This document shows positions 11,736 to 20,739 of a DNA stretch of 64,000 nt, one piece after another. Position 1 is the first letter of the stretch. Each line of letters starts with the position of its first letter. Origin of the DNA: Pseudofabraea citricarpa (taxonomy: Eukaryota > Ascomycota > Leotiomycetes > Helotiales > Dermateaceae); the NCBI GenBank assembly GCA_029641185.1, contig JAPWGK010000008.1, forward strand, positions 1,178,001 through 1,242,000, read 5' to 3'. The position numbers and the translations under genes were made by a program. The notes under the pieces are model-generated. The model ran no database searches. It was given only the letters and a program-made list of their open reading frames with translations, and was not told the DNA's origin.

Positions 11736-11918
11736 TAATAATAATAATAATTAAATAATTAACTTTTTATAATTATTTTAATAATATTAATAAGTTTTAA
11801 TTTTATAATATTTAATATAATATATTATATTAATAATTATTACTTAAAAAAAATTAATATTTTTTTAAAAGTATTTATTATATTATTTAATATATATAAG
11901 ATTTAAAGTAATATTCTA

Positions 11919-11948
11919 AGAGGTTAGTTTAGTCGAAGGCTAACCTCT
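11919..11948. repeat. 9-bp perfect inverted repeat at the right edge of the AT island
   Basis: AGAGGTTAG (11919-11927) and CTAACCTCT (11940-11948) flank a 12-nt loop. It marks the abrupt return to normal base composition. Confidence 0.7.
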
Positions 11949-12175
11949 ATTTGTACTTCGAAGATTTAAGATAATCTTGGAACGTAAGGAACACAAATCC
12001 TTATAGTTATTCAAGAACATTGAACTTGAAAATTTAGCCTACAAATGAGGATGTCTACGCATCACTTTGTAACAAATCAAAGTAAGTCGACTATAGAAAT
12101 GCCAGCTTTCGTAGTACGTACGACAAAGTAGTCGCTCTTCAGAAGCTTATGTCAAAAATTACTACAGCAATCAAC

Positions 12176-12904
12176 TCAAGTAGCAGCCCTAGGTAATCTG
12201 ATCATATGATATAGCTTCCAGACACCCCAACCCAGATCTCCTCTCTCCCCTCCTTCTACCCAGTCCTTCATGTCTACAACAATCTGGCCAACCTCCTTCC
12301 AGCCCATATTCACGTATAAGTAACGTCCTACCGGACTCCCTAGCAAGAAACTGACTTGGCTCGCTTTATCCGCCTTCTCGTGTCCCCAATTGAGCAAGGC
12401 GGTCGCATATCCTCTTCGCTGGAAGCGCACAGAGGTTGCTAGTGCTTGCAGTTCTATGTAATTCATATCCGCAGCCCAGGAGTTCATGAATCTGGTCTTT
12501 TCAGCACGAACGAACGACCTTACGTTCTTATCATTCCCGAGCTCGTCTTCAGATAGCAACGAGATCATATGAAGGCTGATCTCTCCTCTCGCCAGATGAG
12601 ATCCAGAACATTCAACACGTTCCCATGTCGCGTAAGCAGCCACCTCTCCAGTCTCAGGATCAACAGCTTTCATCAGTGTGAAAGCGGGGTCACTCAGCGT
12701 AGCGAGCATCACCTTCTCAAGGCCCTTGATAGCATTCGCTCGGTCAGATGGCGATGGGTAGAAGTAGGACTGCAAAGGTCCCGCGGCCGAGGCCTCGAAG
12801 GCAAAGATTGATATTGGATGGACATCCTCTTTTTTGACGGGGAGAATGACCGGTGGTGGATAGCGATGCCCTGGCCCACCACCTCGCGTGGGTTGTGTTC
12901 GCAT
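12176..12904 (-). CDS. GNAT-family N-acetyltransferase
   Basis: Single-exon gene, 242 aa. The C-terminal half carries the GNAT fold core. A beta-strand segment, ELQALATSVRF, leads into the acetyl-CoA pyrophosphate loop QRRGYATALLNWG (the R/Q-x-x-G-x-G/A pattern). The segment PVGRYLYVNMGWKEVG that follows is the usual 'Y-x-x-x-G-F/W' element ending the fold. The N-terminus (VHPISIFAFEASAAGPLQ) fits fungal small-molecule acetyltransferases that open with a short substrate strand. The acceptor substrate cannot be predicted. It is the first gene right of the AT island, reads toward it, and shows no RIP damage. The start is the most upstream ATG of the frame and is followed by a basic, Pro/Gly-rich leader. 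Confidence 0.88.
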   Translation of the reverse strand: MRTQPTRGGGPGHRYPPPVILPVKKEDVHPISIFAFEASAAGPLQSYFYPSPSDRANAIKGLEKVMLATLSDPAFTLMKAVDPETGEVAAYATWERVECSGSHLARGEISLHMISLLSEDELGNDKNVRSFVRAEKTRFMNSWAADMNYIELQALATSVRFQRRGYATALLNWGHEKADKASQVSFLLGSPVGRYLYVNMGWKEVGQIVVDMKDWVEGGERGDLGWGVWKLYHMIRLPRAAT

Positions 12905-15640
12905 TTTCCTATAATTTAACGAGTCTTGGGAATCGATGTTTGCGGGGGGAAAGACCTTTAATTTGTGAAATTTACTACAGCTTGTTGCTTTGAACTGAAG
13001 GACGTGTCATCTCTCTCTTGTGAGAGATGCTGACACCTATAGGTATTGTAGGGATTATCACGTTACCATCACATGATATCGGAAACTTCGGATCATTAGA
13101 TTGGATTTATACAGAGAGGGGGAAAAGGATATTCCTTTCCTTAGGTACGTAATTAGTTTATCGATATAAGATTAATTAACTATACTAACACTCATTCGTC
13201 GTGTGACCAATTGTTATCTGGTAACTTCTCTGATATTCATCAGTTGCCTGACACCTACACTGTCTTAAAAGACCAATCGGATATCTCAGAGTATGACGCC
13301 GTGGACCAATCAGCGACATCACAAATTCAATCCTTGCGAAATCGAAAATCACATATCACCTTCCGAAAACAGCTTGATAGGCGGGGGACCAGTTCCAAGA
13401 GTCCCCTTGAATCAAAAGAACCATTCTGAACAGGCCTATTGTCTTCGAGGTAAGTCAACTCGCTTATGGTCCCCTATCGCCCTATTTGTGTCGAGGCTCT
13501 CCAGCTCGCTCATCTGGATGCACAAAGACTTTTGGAACCGAAGTGTATATGCAAATAGATGCCTCTATTATACCTTGAGTTTATAAGCCTGCGTTTTTTC
13601 CATCTATGATTATGAGAAGGTCGAGTTTTAACATGTCAGTAATTAGCCTCCACGCACATAAGTATGGGTGAGTTATGCTTGTTTTCTTATTCATTTATTT
13701 AAAATACTCTCTTTCCTTCTTTAAAAGAACACAAAACAGAGGCAGATGAAAACTTAGAACAATATATACTCTTAACATTATAGGGGTAGATAATGGGAGA
13801 AGTCTATGGAGTATTATCAGCCACACTCAAGCAACAGTATAACTTATATTGCCCTTTGATCTAGGCAGCTTTTTTCAAGAGTAGTATAAATTTATGCTAA
13901 ACCCATGAAATATAGAAATCTACCTATTAGATCTAGTCCTTTCCCCCCAATGTCTGATAATATAACTTCTTTTAACTTGCCCTTATCGATCGCTAGAAAC
14001 CAAATATGATATAGACAGGATACGGGGTTATTAAATAGAAACTTGGCTTGGTACTAAGGTTACTTGCCTTACCTACCAATACCTTAGATATAAACCTTCT
14101 AAATATATAAAGTTATTACCTTACACTAATTCATGTTATAGAGGAAGCAGTAATTCTTGGTCTTAGTCTTTTTATGCTCTGTAGTTTCTAAGCGTGTTAG
14201 TATTTTATTTGTTGCATATCCCATTTCCTGCACTTTTAGCGCCTTCTGTATTATCTTATTTGTTGCATATCGCATTTCCTGCACTTTTACTGCTATCTTC
14301 TTTTGTCCTTTGTATTTTCGTATACCTTTTCTTCATCTTCTGCAGATGTATGGTTTGTTGCATATCGTATTCTCTGCATTTTTGGCATCTTCTGTTTTTC
14401 TGTTGTTTGTTGCATATCGTAGTATCAGCTACTTTGACGTCCTTTCCAACGTCTTGACTAACTTCTATTATTGCATAGGCGGACAAATTTTGTTAATGTC
14501 GCATTTTCTACAGCTCCACATCTCCTATACTTTTATTTGGTGGATAAATTTTGTCTGAGACCTCTATTGTTTGCAAAGACTACTTACCTATTTAACAATA
14601 GATCTCTAAAAGCTATTCTAGGTATAAGTTATTAGGGTGTTTGTAATTATAGAAAATGCGGGTTAATCTGGCAAAAATAATTTACATAGCTACTAAAAAG
14701 AGGGACTAATATTTATAGCAAGAGCTTATCTGTAATACAGTATCTACTAATAGCATGAAATTTATAATCTGTAGAATATGTTAGAGTTTGAAAAGCTAGG
14801 AGAAAAATAATTATTAACATGTGGATTCTAAGGTATAGTATTATTCTTCATATACCAAAAATCCATTTTATATTGCAGGTGAAAATATGTACAATCTTAG
14901 TTTGAGAGTAATGAAGAAGAGAAAGGATAGGATATGAAGGTGGGGTATTGGATCCTATAGTCCGCTATTTCTTAGTTCTAAATTATGCAATCAGTGCTTT
15001 GAAGCATGATATAGATCATCTGGGTATGAAAAACTTCAAGGTCAATTTTATGTTTCTTCTTTCGGGCTTCTTGTCGCTAACTCTAGGGAGGTCGCTTAAT
15101 GGAGGAAACCCTCCTTTAATAGACGAGAAAGGTCTTAGCCTACCTACTCTGTACCCATTTATCTTCCTACATGTCCTAGTGCAATATGAATTTGTGTTTT
15201 CTTGGTTTGTTTTCCCCATGAATGCTATCATAAGCTTAACTTAACTTGGGTCTAAAAATCATTTGCTGCAGTTCCTTTCCTAAAGATGGAGTCTAGCTTA
15301 GCAGTATGAAATCTGGGGAACTCGAAAACACAGTCCTTGCCAAGATAATGCTAGAATCTTGTTTACCTGCGATGACTCAATCTGTCGTGGATGGCACTCT
15401 GATCAGGGGGGAAGCGTGATAATTTCGTGAAATTCATGCAAACAACCTCGTTTCCCCGCTAGTCTTGTTGAGGGGAAACATTCAGTCATCAGCAGATATG
15501 CAGAGATTCTCCTGAAGAGACACACACAATTCTTTACACTGACAAGAGGGGAAAAGAGGATATGTTCCAGTGCATTACTTTGCCAAAATAGAAATCGAAG
15601 ACAAGTTGTTTAATTGTTGTGTAGACTAAAACACGGAGAA
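12905..15640. other. Gene-poor, AT-biased region
   Basis: This holds the promoter of the acetyltransferase and about 2.5 kb with no confident gene. A frame at 13293-13438 is followed by a consensus donor (GTAAGT at 13450), but I find no matching downstream exons. Frames at 14157-14558 and 14948-15244 look like chance openings; the former is generated by a short DNA repeat. The composition suggests mild RIP or general decay. Confidence 0.5.
14206..14435. repeat. Interspersed about 30-bp repeat, four copies
   Basis: The motif TTGTTGCATATCGCATTTCC, followed by TGCACTTTT, recurs near 14210, 14260, 14356 and 14407 with substitutions and variable spacers. It explains the repetitive FVAYPISCTF-like translation of this stretch. 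Confidence 0.8.
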
Positions 15641-15665
15641 ACGCGTCACCGAATTCCCGACGCGT
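15641..15665. promoter_or_regulatory. Paired ACGCGT (MCB-like) boxes upstream of the AT-hook gene
   Basis: ACGCGTCA-type boxes start at 15641 (ACGCGTCACC) and 15660 (ACGCGTCAAG), 81-105 bp before ATG 15746. ACGCGT is the MluI cell-cycle box bound by MBF (Mbp1-Swi6 type) in fungi and drives G1/S expression. The boxes are seen directly; MBF control is inferred. Confidence 0.6.
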
Positions 15666-15745
15666 CAAGAATCCAAAGACAATTTTTCTGCAACCAACAT
15701 TCCCCAATTGGGACACCCTCAACCAATTCAACCCTCCACCTCAAA

Positions 15746-16885
15746 ATGTCGTCCGCCGAACCTGTTGCCATCCCAAAGAAGCGGGGGAGACCGCGCAAGA
15801 TTGTCCCAGAAGTCGAGGCTATAGAGATTCTAGAGGTTCCAAAGAAAGCGACCACGACTCGGGCCAAATCCACAAAAGCGACCAAATCGGCGACGACGAC
15901 GTCGACAACCACAAAGAAGGTCCCTGCAGCAGCAAAGGCAGTAAAAAAGGCACCAGCAAAACCTACTGCGACGAAGGCCCCAGCTACGAAACCCATACAG
16001 AATGTGGAACCCACACCGGCTGTCGCGACCCCTCCTAAAACTCCAGAACCTGAGAAGGGAACACAAGCGCTGTCGAAGCCTGTATCTATGCCAGTGGATG
16101 CGCAGACGCCATCCGATAGTCCTCTTACTACACCGGGGAATTCGAAGGTGGCGGAGAATGTTGCACAACCAGAGGCAATACCCGCGAAGGTGCCAATTGC
16201 ACGAGGAAACGCGAGTGCGTCTTCCGCCGTCAAATCGTCAAAGGCCACAAAGTCAATGGACGAAGAGATAGCAAAGGAAGGCGCGAAGCCAATTGCCGTG
16301 ACTGCAGAGAATTCGAAAATCATCAGCAAAGTCCGAGACTTACCAAACAACCCCTTCGAATCCCCAGTATCCTCCGTCAAATCTCCTACCAACTCAACCT
16401 CCACCCCAAAAGTCACAGAAGCCAAGTCATCAACAGAGAAATCGCCCACCAAAGTTTCATCGAATAGCGCAGCAAAGTCGAAAACACCTGCCACCCCGTT
16501 ACCTGGCAATCCATCGAAAGCCACGCCACCAGGAGCACCGAAACCGAAGATACCTGTAGCCGCAATGAATTCAGCGATCGTATCTGGTATCTCATCGCGG
16601 GCTGGGGCAAGGCCAAATACAAGCGGAAAAAACCCTTTGCCGCCAAATTATAAGGCGACTGCTAGGAAGGTTACTGCAGCCATTATAGCCATGCCAATTT
16701 TGCTTGTTACAAGTTATGTTCTATACCACAGACGTGAGTACTATTACCATATCAGACCTAGTCTTGCGACTAACATCATCATAGTGATATTAGGAGAGGA
16801 ACGAAAGCACTTAACCCCACCGAGCACTGTACTGGTACAGATAGAACTGAGTGATAATACCAAAACTGGGCCTACGGGAGAATAA
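15746..16885 (+). CDS. AT-hook protein with one C-terminal membrane span
   Basis: Exons 15746-16733 and 16785-16885 give 362 aa; the intron is 51 bp. Residues 11-18 read KKRGRPRK, an AT-hook core that binds the minor groove of AT-rich DNA. A long Lys/Ala/Thr/Pro/Ser-rich disordered region follows, histone H1-like in its first third and with SP/TP sites throughout. Near the C-terminus lies one hydrophobic helix (about 306-326, AAIIAMPILLVTSYVLY). The spliced tail is HRLILGEERKHLTPPS. This suggests a membrane-tethered DNA-binding protein, for example of the inner nuclear envelope. That is inference; the span could also place it elsewhere, such as mitochondria. The intron is frame-preserving and stop-free, so retention would simply add 17 residues. 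Confidence 0.75.
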   Translation: MSSAEPVAIPKKRGRPRKIVPEVEAIEILEVPKKATTTRAKSTKATKSATTTSTTTKKVPAAAKAVKKAPAKPTATKAPATKPIQNVEPTPAVATPPKTPEPEKGTQALSKPVSMPVDAQTPSDSPLTTPGNSKVAENVAQPEAIPAKVPIARGNASASSAVKSSKATKSMDEEIAKEGAKPIAVTAENSKIISKVRDLPNNPFESPVSSVKSPTNSTSTPKVTEAKSSTEKSPTKVSSNSAAKSKTPATPLPGNPSKATPPGAPKPKIPVAAMNSAIVSGISSRAGARPNTSGKNPLPPNYKATARKVTAAIIAMPILLVTSYVLYHRREYYYHIRPSLATNIIIVILGEERKHLTPPSTVLVQIELSDNTKTGPTGE

Positions 16886-17355
16886 GTAATAATTGTTATA
16901 ATAATGGGAGGCTTGTAGATATGGTGTATGTCTCTATATGACAATGATCTTACGAAGTATGTGTATTTTAGCACAAAGAAAAATCTCGATCTTGATACCC
17001 CAATGAATTCTCATCTATGCTATTGATTGGCTGTGAGCACACAAACTAATCAAGCAGGAATCATTTGTTTGTCATCAACGTTAAGTGACGCTGTGGCAGT
17101 TCTAAAAATCATTACCATCATACTTCTACAGCGAGAGGCAGAGTGCATTAGTGGTTTCGGGTCGAAGGTCATCGTCATCACTGGTGCGGGGATTGTGAGA
17201 GTTTATGTCCGGATCATGTCCACGGATTCCTTTAACTAGTTCCTATCTCCGATGATCTTGCATCTGTATTTAAGCAGATGATGGGGTTCTGAATTTCTGG
17301 ATTCGTCGCGACTTTTAAAGATAGCTGAATAATACACCCACCACACCTACTCAAA
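16886..17355. other. Intergenic
   Basis: No coding segment is supported. It contains the 3' region of the AT-hook gene and the promoter of the dehydrogenase at 17356. Confidence 0.6.
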
Positions 17356-18358
17356 ATGCAGTATCCACCAGTGGAACCCGAGAAAGGTTGGTTGCAAAAC
17401 ATGATTCAAAGCAGCTTTTATACTAACTGATTTGACAGGCTTGAACTTCACCAAAATAACCCACAATGACACGTACCCAGAGATTGATTCGGCGACAAAG
17501 TCAGACTGCAGTGGCAAATATGTCTTCATAACCGGTGCCTCCAAGGGTGTCGGTCGAGCGACAGCAATCTCGTATGCGAAAGCCGGGGCTGAAGGTATTG
17601 CACTCGGAGCACGATCTGATCTATCGTCGCTCGAGCCTGAAATCATATCTGCCGCCAAAGCAGCCGGCAAGAAAGCACCAAAGGTATTGGCGATTACTCT
17701 AGATGTTCTCGATGAAAGCAACGTCAAAGAAGCAGCCCGCAAGACCGAGGAAGCCTTCGGCAGGCTCGATATCTTGATCAACAATGCCGGCTATCTTTCA
17801 GAGTTTGTACCGCTCCTAGAATCGGACAGTTCGGAGTACTGGTCAAACTGGGAGATCAATATGCGCGGCATTTATCTGACCACCAAGGCTTTTCTTCCTT
17901 TATTATTGAAAGGTGGTGATAAAACCATCGTCAATCTAAGCAGCGTTGGTGGTTTAGGTTTACGACCTGGAGGGAGTGGCTATCAGGCATCGAAGTTCGC
18001 CGTGCTGCGATTCACGGAATTCATTAATGTCGATTATGCCGAGCAGGGAGTTTTGGCATATGCTGTTCATCCAGGTGGTATTATGACGGAACTAGCTTCT
18101 AACATGCCTAAAAATGTTCACCATGGTCAGTCTCGCTATTCTGTTCTATACTCTGATTGGTTCTCTTTGCTAATCCTACTTGTAGTTTTGATCGATAAGG
18201 CGGAAGTTGCTTCTGATACCATGGTGTTCTTGACGTCGAAGAAGAGGGAGTGGTTAGCTGGAAGATATATCAGTTGTCCTTGGGATATGCCTGAATTCCT
18301 GAGTAGAGAAGATGAAATCGTCAAGGGAGATAAACTGAAGATGCGAATGGTGTTCTGA
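17356..18358 (+). CDS. Short-chain dehydrogenase/reductase (classical SDR)
   Basis: Exons 17356-17386, 17439-18125 and 18186-18358 give 296 aa. The introns are 52 and 60 bp. The Rossmann coenzyme motif is TGASKGVG (residues 42-49), the structural motif is NNAG (125-128), and the catalytic set is Ser178/179, Tyr192 and Lys196 in YQASK. These are the marks of a classical NAD(P)-dependent oxidoreductase. The acidic and basic positions that choose NAD or NADP are not decisive by eye. PGGIMTELA is the usual post-catalytic loop. The substrate is unknown. The first exon is only 31 nt, and using it gives a continuous N-terminus MQYPPVEPEKGLNF. The second intron is multiple-of-three and stop-free, so unspliced RNA would remain translatable. 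Confidence 0.9.
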
Positions 18359-18848
18359 TTTTAATTCGTGGTAAAATATTCATTAAAAAGCCATGATCAA
18401 GAAAGAGTCTTGGACTGTACAAAATTCAACATTCGTTCTTACCACTCCAAGTCTACCACCTAGCATACTGAAACACTTGTTCTATTCATTCCTACTTTAT
18501 CCTCAAGCCCGTGCTTATAAACGGTTAAACCGGAAATAGTCAGCCATTACACCGACTGCATTACGATATAAATTCTGGAGTTTCTTTGCCGCTATTCAAC
18601 GGCACAGCTAGGTACACGGCAAGGCAGAACCGCAGGCAAGCCTTCTGCGCCGCACCAGCCGACCAGCATCAAGTCCAAACGCCAGCAAACCAATACTGGA
18701 GGCTCAGCAAACCTTAAGCGAGGTACTTTACGTACATTATCATACCATGACTACATCTCTCAGGCATCCGCATATATATTTCCTCTACCGCTCTCGAGCT
18801 CTTGAGGTTTTCCGTTTTCTATTTAATCAAAACTCCCTCATCGCAAAC
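18359..18848. other. Intergenic
   Basis: No gene is visible apart from a possible alternative start of the next gene: an in-frame ATG at 18747 would add 34 residues to it. Confidence 0.55.
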
Positions 18849-19483
18849 ATGGTTTTCTTCTTCCTCTCGCTCCGAGAATCGCATACTCAACCAGGCACTA
18901 TCGAGCCCGACGTACCTTTTTTGAATAGCAGCAACAACAATAACGCTGATACGACGTCCACCAAATTCACAACTGCGACTTCTAGTTATCGCGAATATGT
19001 CACACGCTGGGATATGTCAGATCGACCAGCTTTTGCTCGAAGGTGTATTTGTTTCTTGATCCTCGGACTGCATGTCCCTATCAATATCCTCAGCATCTTC
19101 GCCCACCACATTGGGCTCGGCTTTATCTTCGGGATCATTTGGAGTATCTTGAACTTTGTGTGTGTCGCATATGCGGTATATAAGCTGGATACTATGAGTG
19201 GGCAGAGGTTGATTTTCGGAAAGATGTATGTATTGCCTTACTTTTATTTCCGGAGTAGGAGGATTGATTCTTGCTTTATAGGTACTCGAGGCATGATTTC
19301 GATTATGTCTTGCTTGGGCTTTTCTTGTTTTACGCACTCACTCTGGGACTGTTATTCGCAAGGATGCCTAGTTTTGCATGGCAGATCTTGGCTTCTTTAT
19401 GTGTGTGCGCCGATATAATTTGTTTCCTGACAGGCTGGTTCGCTACTTGGAGGGATTACAGTGCTATGCCGCTGGGTCAATGA
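18849..19483 (+). CDS. Small four-span membrane protein (MARVEL-like topology)
   Basis: Exons 18849-19225 and 19282-19483 give 192 aa; the 56-bp intron has GTATGT and TATAG ends. About 65 polar residues rich in Asn and Thr precede four hydrophobic segments. These are CICFLILGLHVPINILSIF, IGLGFIFGIIWSILNFVCVA, YVLLGLFLFYALTLGLLFA and ILASLCVCADIICFLTGWF. Small fungal proteins of this layout often fall in the MARVEL-like membrane families, but I see no defining motif. The function is unknown. ATG 18849 has a good context (A at -3, G at +4); 18747 is an alternative. Confidence 0.7.
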
Positions 19484-20739
19484 TCCGTGCAAAGAACAGC
19501 ACTCTAGAGCTAGATAAAGGAACTTATGATCATCTAGTTTTGCAGATTCAATTCTGTTCGATAAATGTGATACTAGATATGGAGTGCTGGCTAATAACTC
19601 CATGGAAATATAAGTACAAAAATTCTTTTGCGGCCTTTTCGTTTGCACTGCTGCTCGGTTAATTGTAATAATGGTTGTAAGCAAAGTATTTTCTTGTGTA
19701 ATTTTTATTTATTAAAACCTTAAGAGTTAATACTCAAGATATGAAAACCAATGATATCTATTTCACTTTGATTAAGGCAGAAGGGAAAGGTTAGTCGAGT
19801 AGATAACGATAAAGGCTCGCTTGTGCTACTTGAAAGGTAGTGCCGAGTAACAAGGGGCGTTGGGTATTTCCAAGACCTTAGATACACTCGATCCTTAATA
19901 TAGCCTAAAGCATGGCATCGAAAGCTATCATAATACCCTACACCATTCGTTGCAATCATCCCATGCTCTTTAATATACACTTGTAATCATTATCTGTTAT
20001 CTCGCCCCAATTCTCACCTCCCTTTGCGTGCGTGCCAAACTACATGACACGTGACCCATCGCCGCTAACACTCGCTTTACCTCAACCTCACCTAGCCTGA
20101 CCGGCTTTTATTATATGCTCTCTACCATCTCAGCTCTGCTCACCTGTCTCGCCTAGGACATGCCTATCTCTCTCGATCCTATATTTTAATGTGTCGCGCA
20201 ACACTTTTCGATTGACTAATCACAGCAGTTCCGCTTCGTCGATCAGGTGGCGCCGAAAACCATTTACGCAAGGCTTAATGATCCTTGTCGTGTCACAATG
20301 GAGGAAGCCAAATGCTGATACGGGTCGAGCTTTTGTTGGAGGGAGTGGAATCCATCCAGTGCCACGGATTGCCCATGAAGTCCTACCAAAGCTGCGGAGC
20401 CACTCTTGATAGGGACGGCCCGCAGAAGCATCCTGTTGTCGGATCTTTCGTCCAGTCAGAAATTCAGCCAGTTTTAGACGTGGCGTGCTGATACGAATGT
20501 GGCTGGCGTAACCCAGTATTCAGCTTAGGAGGCCCGGATGGATCGACGATCAGAGAAAAGCTGAACTCGAGAGCACGAGAAGATCTCGCTCATGCAAGCA
20601 TTTCATTTTCTCTGATTTATTCTATGTCGACAACTGACTAACGACTAGCATCGTACACCCTTCAATATTGCATTGAGAGCTCAGGGTTGCGGGTCTGCTA
20701 TGTTATACAGCTATCTATCGGAGCCGCACGACATTTGAT
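19484..20739. other. Intergenic, upstream region of the ankyrin giant
   Basis: About 1.25 kb with only short open frames and no recognisable motif. A CACGTG box lies near 20047. It probably contains the promoter and 5' UTR of the gene starting at 20740. Confidence 0.55.

Larger units (their letters stand above)
7530..11905. repeat. RIP-saturated AT island made of degraded repeats
   Basis: About 4.4 kb of almost pure A+T. The remaining C sits almost only in CT context and the remaining G almost only in AG context. CpA/TpG are nearly absent; I noticed isolated cases at 7558 and 7969. TpA dominates. This is the end state of RIP, which converts C to T preferentially in CpA. No open frame survives. 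Internal direct and inverted repeat copies show that the source was repeated DNA, probably transposons, but the element type cannot be identified. Confidence 0.9.

Noticed and set aside
7530..11905. Nuclear copy of mitochondrial DNA, or a centromere core
   Set aside because: There is no mitochondrial gene or tRNA trace, and the dinucleotide bias points to RIP. A centromere could be AT-rich too, but only about 4.4 kb is present, with ordinary genes close by.
15646..16524. 292-codon minus-strand open frame over the AT-hook gene
   Set aside because: It mirrors a Lys/Ala/Thr-rich coding sequence. The plus-strand frame has an AT-hook, intron and start context, while the minus product is a low-complexity Phe/Ala/Val string.
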